Origin: Sepioteuthis lessoniana
Taxonomy: Eukaryota > Mollusca > Cephalopoda > Myopsida > Loliginidae
Length of the DNA stretch: 64,000 nt
NCBI GenBank assembly: GCA_963585895.1
Contig: OY757907.1
Span: forward strand, 106,905,512-106,969,511
Direction: 5' to 3'
Shown: positions 34,440-45,084 of the stretch, piece by piece
Numbering within the stretch: position 1 is the stretch's first letter
Layout: each line of letters begins with the position of its first letter
Made by a program: the position numbers and the translations under genes
Notes under the pieces: model-generated
What the model was told of the DNA's origin: nothing
What the model saw: only the letters and a program-made list of their open reading frames with translations
The model's database searches: none

Positions 34440-35742
34440 AGCAGTTAAGAATAGCTTGAATGTTATTGGCTTATTTTTAAAGTTATACCATTACTGTTAT
34501 TTTGTGAGTAGTTAAATGACTGGGCGGGATTTTTTGTCAGTCTGTTAGTTTGTCTGCGAGAGGCTGAAGGCAACTCAGCTAGTCTGCCTCCCAATCTGCA
34601 AGAGAAAAATTGAAAGCAAAGTCTGCCTTTTTCATAGACTCGACCGGTCTTCTTGGAATGGTGTAATTTTTACTATTATCAAAGTGAGAGTTAATAGGTT
34701 TCCACAGTAGAAGGGAAGCTTAGAAGTGGTTTCTTCTCATAGGAAAAAGAAAAGTTTTTGAATTATTCCAACTCAATGTAATTCTTGAGAGATATTTTTC
34801 CAGAAGAAATAGTTAATGAGTTTCTGTAGTGGAGGAGAAGCCTAGAATTGGTTTCTTTCTAAAGGATACTGAAAATTCATACTTCATACTCAGACAGAGT
34901 AAGTCTTGGAGACATTTTCTTTCAAGAGGAAAGGACAGTGGAAGAAATTTAATGAAAAACGTTAAATTACTCAGAGCACCATCCTTCAGAAGTGTCTAGA
35001 AGCCACGGAAAAAAACAACATGAAGAGTCAAGAAAATCATTCATTGCCTGAGAAAACTACACAGCAGGAATTAGAAACAAAAAAAGAACTTTGAATTCAC
35101 ACACCATATTAATATTTCTGTAAAAAAAATTGTTTTTATAATGTACAACTTTTCTTTGTTTTGGTCCAATTCTATCCTTTTATTTTATTTTTTGTTGTGT
35201 TAAATTGTGTGTCCATGATAGACAAAATTTTAAATCGCTCACATGGTGCCGACATATGTCTTGAAATCAACTATCACACATTTTATAATGTGCAAGCCAT
35301 GAAAATGAATATTAAAAAGTGAAGTGCACTCACCGAAAATTTGTTTTAAAATTTCCGCTGTTTCAGAGAAATTATAGTCCTGGTAAAATATAATTTAAAT
35401 ACATGTCATGTTCTGCTGAACCCAGCTTTCTCAATCAAAGCCAAACTTGTCGGTCGTCTACCTGCTCCCTCAAATCCATGGTAAAGAGATCTTTATAATG
35501 TGTAAACTACTTAGGAAATTTCAATTTCACATTTGTGTCGAAGTGAAATTTTGTGATAGAACGTCCAACCAATACTGCATCTCCCAGTGTACATAATTTT
35601 GTTTCCTGAGATATTTGCTGTGGTGTAAATATTCTTTCAGTAAATAATTCCTTCAACCTTAATTGTTGCTGTAATAGCAGTTATATTGCCAACACAATTT
35701 TTCTTTTTAGAGACATGTGCTGGTTCCAGAATCTGAAAGAAT
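34440..35742 (-). pseudogene. Gag region remnant
   Basis: Minus-strand fragments such as LRKLGSAEHDMYLNYILPG (near 35400) fit the gag of the same gypsy group. The region is broken by stops and by low-complexity sequence, and boundaries are approximate. Confidence 0.45.
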
Positions 35743-35858
35743 ATACTCTGCGCCAAATTTGTTACGTTTTTACAAATTAAGAAAATATATGTAAAAAAAA
35801 CTGAAAAGAGATGGACTCAGTGTACATGAAAACAATCAAGTCAAAAAATTAAAATTTA

Positions 35859-36176
35859 CCATATTTGATGGCATATAAGATGCATATCAATTTTAGCAGG
35901 ACAAATTAAGAAAAAACAAAGTATTAATATTAAACATGATGAAATTAAGATAATGAATATTATCAATGATAAAAATTTTAATCTGCATGATTGCCTTTTA
36001 AATAAGGACAATTGGTATACGAAAGTTACTCTAAAGTCTCAGCTCATAGGAGTTCCCTGGTAGCTAATTTCAGCTATCGTGAATTTTAAACCTACATATA
36101 GTATATAAGACGCAGGGGAATTATAAAAGATATATTTAGTAAAAAAAAAGTGTGCTTTGTATGCCATCAAATATGG
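35859..36176. mobile_element. MITE, 318 bp, inside the long-TIR transposon
   Basis: The terminal inverted repeats are CCATATTTGATGGCATATAA at the left and CCATATTTGATGGCATACAA on the minus strand at the right. The internal GTATATAAGACGCAGG (36100-36115) echoes the terminal repeat. No coding capacity. The flanks show no clean duplication. Confidence 0.75.
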
Positions 36177-36575
36177 AACATTTTGCATTTTTCTTAGAAA
36201 AGTAATAAGTGAGCCAAAATCTACTAATAGATGGTTTATGTTCAGCAAACATTGTCTTGATACACTGTGATATAAAGCGTTGAAAAATAATTCTGGATGT
36301 GATCCATATGAGTGACACATGTATGCCGATAGTTTGTTTTTTCTGTGCCCTGTAACATTCTGAACTAAAAAAGCTGTCCTGAAAATACAAAGGTCCATTT
36401 ACCAATGACATAAGGGTTTTTGTAGAATTGACACATCAACATTTTAAGGCAAATAAGACTCAAAGTTTTTAAAACTGTCATACGTGGAAATTTGGACACT
36501 TGCGGTTGAGATTTTTGCAATATCTGATCAAAGATTAGAATTATATCAATCTAATATTTTATTTTTAGAAATTTA
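36177..36575. other. Internal sequence of the long-TIR transposon, right side
   Basis: Minus frames of 91 and 119 residues overlap here (36039-36411) but run into the MITE. They show no recognised domain. I cannot say whether they are remains of the element's own gene. Confidence 0.3.
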
Positions 36576-37186
36576 GACTCACCTCCAGATGAACTCTAAG
36601 AATATATATATGTTTCTATGGTTTTAATATTTCTGTGATTAGCTATTGAGATCCAAAAATCGAAACACATTGAATATTTCTCAGGTTTTTGATCTTCTGG
36701 CATTTTCAAACCCTCTATTAAGTATCAAAGCCATTTCTAATTAAATGGATTTGGCGTGTTCAGTTGACTACTGCAAGCCTATTATTTGAGGGAAGTAGAT
36801 GAGTACTTTAAATGTATGGTCTTGGAGTGAGAGCTATTTAAGACTTGAATCTTTTAAAAATTGCCCTTCTTTTCTTTTATTTTTTTAAAGATTTTTGACT
36901 GTTTATTTTCAAAGGTTCAAACAACTGGTTCTAACTGATTTCAAAACACTTCAGGTTGTAGATGAAGGCTTGTTTCAAAATGCACATCTCCAAATTTTGG
37001 AAAAACGCAAAAGTGAAGATTTTGGAAATTTCCTAAAAATTCCGATTTTCATAAAATAAGAATGATAAATGCTATTTGGCTGTCATTTTCAGGATTTACT
37101 TTTCTAACAAATGGTGAGATTTTGAAAAAAATTTGGAAACCTATTCGATGGAGTGAGGGGAAATAGGCTGGAATGAGACCCCATAG

Positions 37187-37720
37187 TAGATATGTCAGTT
37201 GCCTGCTTTACCGACAGGTCAGATATTCAAATCAAGGTTGAATTAGGATGCCTTTGGTTTTAAATAACCCACAAAGGTTGATATGCCATCAAAAACAAAA
37301 GAAAAAAAAACATAAATCAAGGCAGAAATCACTTATTAATTTTATATATTTACTTTAGGACAAATTATTTTTAATTGGACTGACACTTCTTTCTCCCTGA
37401 AATCGTAACAGTTAATATCACATTGTATTTCCAAGTTAATTTTACTGTATTGCTTAATCAGCAGAACAATGGCAAAATAGATATGTCACTTGCTTTTATT
37501 TTGCAATCAGAATTTCAAATTTGAGTTAGACTTACTTATTAATTTTACATGATCAGAGTATAGTATCTTTCAACTAAGCCTTTATTTTCACGTTGATTTT
37601 ATCATGTTGTTCAAGCAGTCAAACATAGGCATAGTGGATATCTCACTTGCTATCATTTTCTTCAGGTCAGATATTCAGATCTAGTTAGGATTTTCAAGTT
37701 GATTTTATATCACTTCAGAA
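37187..37720 (+). repeat. Repeat F, right part and two further copies
   Basis: Three related units. TAGATATGTCAGTTGCCTGC at 37187 completes the split copy from 30694. GATATGTCACTTGC at 37479 and GATATCTCACTTGC at 37639 are in the following units, each preceded by AAGTTAATTTTACTGTATTG or its diverged form. GGCATAGTGGATAT with TCAGATATTCAAATC has A-box and B-box spacing, so the unit is probably tRNA-derived. The first unit ends with the tail TTTAAATAACCCACAAAGG, TTGATATGCCATC shared with SINEs B to D. Confidence 0.65.
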
Positions 37721-37937
37721 ATACAGATGGAGAAATGGAGATATATAGGAGAAAAAAAAAAACACTATTCATTATTATATATGGTTGGTTGCTTTTCTTT
37801 TTTTATGGTCACCTTTGTTGGTAAAGATGGTTAAGTTCATTTAAAAAAACTGTATTAAATTACTTGATTAAGAAGAACTAGCACTGTTGTGTAAAACATT
37901 CACTTAAGTTAACAAATGACTTCAGCCGAGTAAGTAA

Positions 37938-38184
37938 ATAAAGTAGGCGACTGTAGTCGAGGAGGACCCAAAGATTCCCTTTTCGATAGCTACTACACCA
38001 ATGTGTAGGAGAGGGCACTACTCTTTTCCCTGGATTGCTCCACTTTATCCTTATAATGCTGAGTTTTAAGCAAGGAGGTAACAAGTACCATTTTTTAAGT
38101 CTTTGATATGACTAGACCTGGGATTGAATCCCAGTCTCCCAGACCATTGGCGAACACTCTACCCACTAGGCCAATGAACTGTCT
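37938..38184 (-). repeat. SINE family A copy
   Basis: Full order on the minus strand from AGTTCATTGGCCTAGTGGGT (A-box) and GGGATTCAATCCCAGGTC (B-box) to GACTACAGTCGCCTACTTTA. A short deletion removes part of the CTTGATACATACC-type segment. Confidence 0.85.
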
Positions 38185-38709
38185 CCTAAATAATCTAAGC
38201 CTCATCACTCACATTCTACCCTAGAAAATTTGGTAATAAAATTAGTATAAATTAGATATCAATCATAGAATTTTATATTTCTAGTTGTTCTTTGAAATTA
38301 ATGTTTATACACGTGTCAGTATTTTCTTGGCAAGGGATTTGGAGTCACTTACTTTTCAGACAGACATTTGCACTAAATAATTAGAATATCTATAGACTGG
38401 AAAACAATGACAACTGTTTATCATAAAGTACTTTTTTTGATATTTTCTGCTTGGTCACCGATATTTTGTTTGTGAAAAGATGTTCAGACCATACACTCAT
38501 ACTAATTGAAATATATGTTTGGTGAATAAAATTTGATCATCAAGTGAAAGTTTGTTTTCCTCAAAGAGAAAATTAAAGTAGAAATAAACTTATAAAGGGA
38601 ACACATTAATTAAAAAAAACTAAATCTTGAAGATGGAAGATTACTGATTGCAAATTTAAATTTCACATGAATGAGAATAATGTAAATATCTGCTTTTTAC
38701 ATATCCAGA
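38185..38709. other. Non-coding spacer
   Basis: No feature recognised between two SINEs. Confidence 0.5.
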
Positions 38710-38960
38710 TGTAAGTTGGTGACCTTAGACAAGGGTGACCAAAAGGCTCCCTTTTCAATAGCTACTACACTGAGGTGTAGGGGAGGGCGCTTCTCCTTTC
38801 CCTGGATTGCTCCACTTTACCCCTGATATGAACCTTATATTGCTGAGTGTTAAGCAAAGCGGTATCAAGTACCATTTTTAAAGTTTTTGGTATGACACGA
38901 CATGGGATTGAACCCAGGTCTCCCAGACCATTGGCAAACACTCTGCCCAATGAGCCGGTT
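38710..38960 (-). repeat. SINE family A copy, near full length
   Basis: On the minus strand: AACCGGCTCATTGGGCAGAG, CCTGGGTTCAATCCCATG, TGGTACTTGATACCGCTTTG, GTAGTAGCTATTGAAAAGGG, ending GGTCACCAACTTACA. One of the most complete copies. Confidence 0.9.
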
Positions 38961-38989
38961 GTAATCTCTGTATATTTATCCATAATCTA

Positions 38990-39212
38990 AGTTAAGTAAG
39001 TTAGCCAACCATAGTCAAGGGCAACCTGAAGGCTCCCTTTTCAATAGCTACTACATTAAGGTGTTGAAGAGGCCACAACTCCTTTCCCTGGATTGCTCCA
39101 CTTCCCTTTGATATGTAACTTTTAATGCTGAGTTTGGTATAACTTGACCTGGTATTGAACACTAGTCTCCTGGACCCTTAGTAAACACTCAACCCACTAT
39201 GTCAATGGCCAG
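38990..39212 (-). repeat. SINE family A copy with internal deletion
   Basis: Same orientation as its neighbour 30 bp away. It retains ends and head but lacks the stretch between the CTCAGC-type segment and the TTTGGTATAAC segment. Confidence 0.8.
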
Positions 39213-39295
39213 TATGTATTTCAATGAAGGTATTAAATTTTGAATGTAAACACTTCTAGAATTGTCTATAATTTTGCAAAATGTCATTAAGATAT

Positions 39296-39610
39296 TAGTT
39301 GTCTAAATTTCTGAGACAAAGCTTGTTGATTTTTATCATTAAGAGTTTTCGGACTATTGTCTTTATCTTTATTGTTATTTCCACAACGTATCGGCCGATA
39401 TGTCATCCAGCCTTCTTCAGTTGTTTGTCGAACTTGGGAACCTTCATGAACTATGTCCTTTATTGAATCCACGGGGGTCACCTGTTCTGATTCCGTTAGC
39501 CATAACCAGGTACAAGAGTTAAGTATTCCTGTTTTGTTACTTGCCTGTAGTCAGGATTGAACCTTCAACCTCCAGATGATTGTCTCCTTAGAGGCTTAGG
39601 GAACAATACA
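39296..39610 (-). repeat. Repeat E, copy 1 (inverted pair)
   Basis: On the minus strand: a tRNA-like start with GGAGGTTGAAGGTTCAATCC, CAGGAATACTTAACTCTTGT, GGATTCAATAAAGGACATAG, CTGAAGAAGGCTGGATGACA and TGTGGAAATAACAATAAAGA. The stretch CTGAAGAAGGC ... GAAACGTTGTGG-like is common at the ends of several animal retroelements. Assignment to a named class is not possible from this. Confidence 0.7.
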
Positions 39611-39835
39611 GGAATACTTAACACTTGTACCTTGTTATAGTTAACGGAATCAGGCGACCCCCCCCCATGAATTCAATAAAGGACGTAGTTCGAAGTTCCG
39701 TGAAGGTTCCCAATTTCGACAAACACCTGAAGAAGGCCAGAGGACATATTGACCAAAACATTGTGGAAATAACAATAAAGATGAAGACACTAGTCCGAAA
39801 ACCCTTAATGATAAAAACGTTGGACAACTTAACCT
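39606..39835 (+). repeat. Repeat E, copy 2 (inverted pair)
   Basis: CAGGAATACTTAACACTTGT, GAATTCAATAAAGGACGTAG, CTGAAGAAGGCCAGAGGACA, TGTGGAAATAACAATAAAGA, TTAATGATAAAAACG. It mirrors copy 1 over about 220 bp with many substitutions. It lacks the tRNA-like start. Confidence 0.75.
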
Positions 39836-40604
39836 CTTCTTGATATTTTTGATAATACAATATTTGGTTGATTCATTCTTCAATCTTTGTCTTCCAGTTG
39901 AAGAAAAGAGTAACTGCCTATGTCTAATGATGAAGAATGAATCACTAGAAATGTTAGAATATTTTCTTATGTATCATGTGACTTTGTGAAACTTGAATTT
40001 TAGTTTAATATTGAGAGGTTGCACCATATACAAGTTAGAAACATTGTGTATGTAAACAGTTGGCCAAGTCTAGGTCTACGCTAGCTGGTATGCCCTCAAT
40101 TTCCGACTGCAAAAGTCAACAAATAATCTTGGACACTTGAGCATATACATTATATTACATCAACAATATTAAGGGATTTAGTTGTGAAAACAATTTCTGG
40201 AACTTAAAAGATATTTATCACAGAAATCTGATCATTACTTTTTCAATTTTAATGGAGAGGTACTGTTTGGAGGACAAATCACCAGTGGTCAGGTGGACAA
40301 AATTTTTCAATAATTATTTGAAAATCTATGAGATAGGCTTTAATCAACAGGAATGGTTGAACTATTTCTATCTGATCAAAAGTTGATATTTTAAAATAGC
40401 CATTAATTGATTTAACATTAAACCTTTAACTTGGCAACCTTTATTTTATTGCTCTAACCACCGAGATATATGATTTGCAAATATATACTATATCAATAGA
40501 TCTGTCCCAGCCTATCATGTCAGAATGTTTCTAAGTCTATGACAGGATTCAGTCTTTTCTCAGAATCTGTAAAATTTTGGGAATAATAAAGCCTAGACTG
40601 GCAC
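39836..40604. other. Non-coding interval
   Basis: No gene or element recognised. Confidence 0.5.
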
Positions 40605-40812
40605 ACTGGCCCACTGGTAGAACATTTGAATTTGTAGTTTTCCTACTCTTACATGTAGTTGCTCTGCTATTTACCTATATTGAGAAGGAAAAAGAGACTG
40701 ATTCATATCTTTCTCAAAGGAATTAGTACAAAGTGAATGCAAAAACATTGACAAGTATTTGAATTTGGTTTGTTGATTGCATTTTTCTTGTTAAGAACCA
40801 TTATGCCACCTT
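40605..40812 (-). repeat. SINE family C copy, diverged
   Basis: On the minus strand: GGTGGCATAATGGTTCTTAA head, then AAATTCAAATAC, TTTGAGAAAGATATGAATCA, and AACTACAAATTCAAATG at the far end. Order matches family C. Confidence 0.6.
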
Positions 40813-40814
40813 TA

Positions 40815-41695
40815 CCTCCTATATCAATATATTTGAAGTATAAAGTATATCATGTTGATTTATTTCTGATAGGCTTTTTAATATCTGCTTTACCATCGTC
40901 TGTTGCTTTAGAATTTCAATTTTTCCAATAAATTGATTGACTGATCAAATTAGAAGATTTATTCAAAGTTGAAATAATACAAGACTTTTTGGAAAGGGGT
41001 GATTGGAATATGAAGTAAGTTCCATTTATGAAACTGACCTGTCTGATCTTCTCATGTCACAAATTATTTCTTTAAATGAATTTGGATAAAAGAAAGTAAA
41101 AAGTAAATAAATATGAGTTGAGTAATAGAGAGAATAATCATCATTTGATCAAAAATCAAATTATAGTCACAATATGGTTAGTCAACTGAACAGATCCAAT
41201 TTTAGTCACTGAAAAATATTTTTTTTTACTTTACCTCATATTCCAAACTATTTAAAAGAAATATTAAGAAAAAATTTTAATATGAATAAATCAGATTTTG
41301 ATAAAGTTTGACAGATGAGTATTGTTGATGGTTTCATTATAGCTTAGCTGGTACTTCCAAGTCATGATTTCTTTTTTTTCTCATCTTTTTTCTTTCTTTC
41401 TTATCTGTTTTTCATTTTCTTTCTTTTTTCTATTTTCCCCCACTTTTCTTGTTTTTTTTTCTCACATAATTTTTTTTTTTTGCATACTTTTGTTCGTTTT
41501 TGTCTTCTGTTAACAGGGATTAGAAATTGAAAATTTAAGAGTTTGTAGTTTATATCATATGATATTCTGTAATTTGACATCTGAAATAAAACATTAGAAT
41601 TTAGTTAAACATCAGATGTAAATGTCTCTTGGAAGTATAGAACATTATAAAATTATAAAAAAAAAGAAAGGATTTCATCTTGCTTGACATGTTTC
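40815..41695. other. Non-coding interval with pyrimidine-rich tract
   Basis: A strongly T/C-rich stretch spans about 41370-41480 (TTTTTTCTTTCTTTC-like). No gene. Confidence 0.5.
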
Positions 41696-41697
41696 AC

Positions 41698-41940
41698 AGT
41701 TATATATATATATATATAGTATTATTCGGTACAGTTAAACCAGAGTTGGGAGTAATTCCTTCAGGACAAGAAAATCATTCAAGAGCTGAACATTAAAATT
41801 TTCCTGGCAGAGAGCTTAATGTAATTAATTTTACAGAGCAATACTTTCTTTAAAGAAAAATTCATAATTTATAATCCTTAAATAACCAGTCTTTGGTTTT
41901 TTTCTTTAAAGAAAGTATATATATATATATATATATAGAC
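41698..41940 (+). mobile_element. Microsatellite-bounded repeat G
   Basis: (TA)n at 41702-41719 and 41918-41938 bound the unit. Inside are GAGTTGGGAGTAATTCCTTC, AGGACAAGAAAATCATTC, TTTTCCTGGCAGAGAGCTTA and twice the palindrome TTTCTTTAAAGAAA. A relative lies at 58086-58671. TIR-like symmetry comes from the two palindromes, so a MITE-like origin is possible. Confidence 0.6.
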
Positions 41941-41944
41941 ACCG

Positions 41945-42205
41945 AACCCCTCCACATGAGCTGGATGTGATACAAGGTCAGTTCTAAAGCAGAGTTTAAC
42001 ATGTTTGAATTTAAAGTTTTCCTTCTCCTAGACTGGTTGTCATACCAAGGTTAAAGAGTCCTGTCTCCCCTACACTTTACTCATAATTAGAGTAAGAATT
42101 GTCAAATTCATTCCTCTCTCGAGGGTATTAGTACTATGTGAAATGCAAACAGCCTTGTCCAGGATTTGAACTCTGATCACTTTTTTCCTTTCCTATGATG
42201 ATAAC
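41945..42205 (-). repeat. SINE family C copy, head cut by a family B SINE
   Basis: On the minus strand the body has GAGGAATGAATTTGACAATT, CAGGACTCTTTAACC and AACCAGTCTAGGAGAAGGAA. The head begins at 42694-42720 (GGCTAATGGTGTAAGTTATC) on the other side of the insertion 42206-42681. Confidence 0.8.
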
Positions 42206-42681
42206 CTTGCTCAGTTGGCTGGGGCTGTAGAATACACTGGTTGCTTCCCTGCAGAGGGCTAAGATCCCCTCCCCAACAAGTGTCCTGGATATGACACTAA
42301 ACAATCTGATGGTGAGGCTCTAGTATTGCTGGAACTTGGGAGAATGAGGAGTACCCCTTCATTGCCATCTCTTTCAGGTTCACTCTGGCCTGGAGTGGTA
42401 ATACCTGATAAGATCCTGTCTATGGGTCAAATATAACTAAACTGTGTTGTTTGAAACAACAACTGTTTTTGACATTTAAAGTCCATACTTATGTTAAACT
42501 AAATTGTTTGAAATAGAACTGTTTATGTGTATAAAAATGGATTTGGCATTGATGACCAGCAATGGTTGATATGCCTTAAAACCAAACCAAACCAAATCAT
42601 ATATATTCAATGTATAAGAATAAAGAGGATTTGGCAATAAATAACCTACAATGGTTGATGTGCCTAAAAACCAAACCAAAC
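42206..42681 (+). repeat. SINE family B inserted into a family C SINE
   Basis: CTTGCTCAGTTGGCTGGGGC head, CTGCAGAGGGCTAAGATC, TATGACACTAAACAATCTGA, CATTGCCATCTCTTTCAGGT. It ends with two successive tails (GGATTTGGCATTGATGACCA and GGATTTGGCAATAAATAACC). The 12-bp duplication TATGATGATAAC at 42194-42205 and 42682-42693 flanks it. Confidence 0.9.
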
Positions 42682-42805
42682 TATGATGATAACTTACACC
42701 ATTAGCCTTCGGTACTATGTCACAGGGACTACCCCCTAATCCTGCATGTTACACGCTCATGATAAGATAGTATGTATAGTAGGAAGAGACTTTTTGAAAT
42801 TATAT

Positions 42806-43029
42806 AAAGTAAAGTTGGAGACCTTACTCGAGGGCCATCCAAAGGCTTTCTTTTCAATAGCTATCTCACCGAGGTGTAGGGGAGGGGGCTACTCCATTCC
42901 CTGGATTGCTCCACTTTACCTTTGATCCTTATCTTATAATGCTGAATGTTAAGCAAAGCGGCATCAAGTACCATTTTTTGAGTCTACTGGACCGTTGGCA
43001 AACACTCTACCCATTAGGCCAATGGCCCG
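42806..43029 (-). repeat. SINE family A copy
   Basis: End GGTCTCCAACTTTACTTTAT, body CGCTTTGCTTAACATTCAGC, head GGGCCATTGGCCTAATGGGT on the minus strand. A deletion removes most of the B-box segment after the ACTCAAAAAATGG part. Confidence 0.8.
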
Positions 43030-44345
43030 AAACAAATATAATAACAGGTAAATTTATCTTACTAGATGTCTATGGTAGTAAGGGATCATGTTTTTTCTTG
43101 CCTATTATCACCCTCTTTTCTACTTATTCATACAATGTTATAAAGTAACAATGACCTGATAATAATGCATGAATGCTCATATCCTTTTAAATACAAGATT
43201 TTCATCATGAGATATCTTTGGGCTTCATTTCACATCGATGGTAATGCAGGGAAGGTGACTCGGAGAGACTGATAAAAAGTAAAGAAATGAATGAAAAACA
43301 ACAAAGGTTAAAAACAAAAATATATCAATAGGTTTATAGAAAGGCAATACATAGTTGGAAAGTCCATTCAATGAAAGGTTCAGTTTGGTGTTTTTAGTTG
43401 CTTTTATTAGGTGGATGAGTTAGCACATGTGGCATGGACAGGAAGTTATAACAATGGTGGCAGATTTCTTTTGAGCAGTATGAGCATTCTCCTTTCGGAC
43501 CAATTGTGGATAGAGCCAGAATGAGTGGTTGGTATATGGCACTGGTGTGCTGGATACTATGTTACATTGGATATGATCATGTAAAGGTTTTTTGCTTGGT
43601 ATGTGGGAAGAAGAGGTATGACTATAAAATCTCTAGCACTGCAAGTGTTTACATGGGAAGAGGGGAGCTGATGATGGGATAAAACCATTAGGAGGGGTCC
43701 TTTCATCACACCTGCTAAGACACTTCTGGTGTTGCAGATTTATGCTGTCAGGATTGTCATGTGGGTTGCCATGAAATCAAGAATAACCATGTGTACTAAT
43801 ATGCTGTGCTGCATGAGAGCTTCCATAAGTGGCTTGGTTGAGTTTAGTCCATGGCCTGTTGGTGTGCTTAGCTGACTGCAGCTATAAGATGATATCACTT
43901 ATTGCTTGGCCTCTGGTCAAGCAAACATGTTTGGAAAGAAGGAGAGAGAATAGGGAAATCCAGTTTAATTATATTCTACAGGGATACTGCTGGTGGCGCC
44001 TTCTAATTGGTCAAAAGGAGTCATATGAGCTGTTCCACAGTGTATCTATAAAAGAAGGAGTTAGCCAGTGTTCAGTGTGGGTACTGTCTTATTTTTTGAC
44101 CTTGATGAAGAGTTGTGAATTATGGTGAAATATGGTGAATTATGTGAATTATGGTGAAACTAAGAGGATAACAACATATATCCTGAATGTCGTTAAAAAT
44201 CTGCATATCATTGAGTAACTTTAAAAATTGTATTTTTCTTTTTAATGACAGTGTATAGTTTTCATACCAATATTAATTTTTAAAAGTCAAGTTTATTGAT
44301 TTTAACATGGAATATAAAAGGAAATAAACAACATTTGTGGAATTC
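43030..44345. other. Unassigned interval
   Basis: Slightly more G+C than average between 43.2 and 44.1 kb. A 99-residue plus frame (43829-44128) has no recognised motif. A short repeat GAATTATGGTGAAA occurs at 44113-44160. I cannot name any gene. Confidence 0.35.
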
Positions 44346-44596
44346 TGGGTTAGTGGGTAGAGTATTCCCTAATGGCTCTGGAGAATGGGGTTCAATCCCA
44401 GTTAGAATCATACCAAAGACTCAAAAAATGGTATTTGATACCTACTTGCTTAAAACACAGCATTATAAGGTACAGATCAAGGGTAAGTGAAGTAATCAAG
44501 GTTAAGGAATAGTGTTCTCCCATACACCTTGGTGTAGGAGCTATTGAAAAAGGGGCCTTCAGGTCACCCTTGCCAACAGTTGCCAACTTTACTTTT
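44346..44596 (+). repeat. SINE family A copy
   Basis: Head GGTTAGTGGGTAGAGTATTC and GGGGTTCAATCCCAGTTAGA. The body has TCATACCAAAGACTC and TACTTGCTTAAAACACAGCA. It ends at CAGTTGCCAACTTTAC. Confidence 0.85.
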
Positions 44597-44808
44597 ATGA
44601 CTTCTATATAAGTTTAGAAAATTAGTGAACAGTATTTAAATATTTTATTTTAAAAATGTGATATACAATAAAAGGTGGATACTTTACAACATGAAATGCA
44701 AGGCCAGTTTTCATCCAAAGGATATATATCTATATATAGGTTTGCTATATTTATAAAACTTTTATGAAACTTTATTGTTCCTTTAGTCATATTGATATTA
44801 CTTTTATT

Positions 44809-45057
44809 GGCTTAGTGGGTAGAGTATTTGCTAATGACTTTGGAGACTGGGGTTCAATCCCAGTTAGAGTCATACCAAAAACTTTTAAAATGGTACTTGA
44901 TACTTCTTTGCTTAACACTCAGCAATATAAGGTACATATCAAGGGCAAAGTGGAGTAATCCAAGGAAAGGATTAGTGTCCTCCCCTACACCTCGATGTAG
45001 TAGCTATTGATAAGGGAGCCTTCTGGTTGCCCTCAACTACAGTCGCCAACTTTACTT
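44809..45057 (+). repeat. SINE family A copy, near full length
   Basis: Head GGCTTAGTGGGTAGAGTATT with B-box GGGGTTCAATCCCAGTTAGA, body TGGTACTTGATACTTCTTTG and GTAGTAGCTATTGATAAGGG, end ACAGTCGCCAACTTTACTT. Confidence 0.9.
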
Positions 45058-45084
45058 GCTATAATTATGAATAGAGAGTACTTA

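Larger units (their letters stand above)
32480..35850 (-). mobile_element. Decayed Ty3/gypsy LTR retrotransposon
   Basis: Minus-strand element. The 3' LTR is at about 32480-32827 (starts TGTTAGG; AATAAA-type signal near 32574). It is preceded by a polypurine tract ACAGGGGAGA. Internal frames show integrase, protease and gag zinc-knuckle residues in the right order. The 5' LTR is cut down to about 90 bp (35757-35850). That remnant and the 3' LTR share GACTCAG and TGTACATGAAAACA. The primer-binding region with TTGGCGCAGAG follows it (35743-35756). Reverse transcriptase and RNase H are missing, so a large internal deletion occurred. Many stops show it is dead. Confidence 0.8.
30695..37182. mobile_element. 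DNA transposon with about 600-bp terminal inverted repeats
   Basis: The left arm (30695 to about 31285) and right arm (about 36575 to 37182) are inverted copies. The outer ends are GGTGATTCCAGCCAATTTCC on the left and GGGGTCTCATTCCAGCCTAT, TTCCCC on the right (minus strand). Matching blocks continue inward: ATCCTGAAAATTACAGC / ATCCTGAAAATGACAGC, GGGCAATTTTTAAAAGATTC, CCAAATCCATTTAATTAGAA and the inner TTCTTAAAGGACATCTGGAG / TTCTTAGAGTTCATCTGGAG. ATAG is duplicated at 30691-30694 and 37183-37186. No transposase is recognised inside. After removing later insertions (SINE, Ty3/gypsy, MITE) only about 1 kb of internal sequence remains, so it is a non-autonomous or decayed copy. Superfamily not assigned; long arms and a 4-bp duplication do not fit plain mariner. 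Confidence 0.8.

Noticed and set aside
43829..44128. A 99-residue frame as a gene
   Set aside because: No motif, no homologue I recognise, no splice context, and ordinary length for chance in 64 kb.
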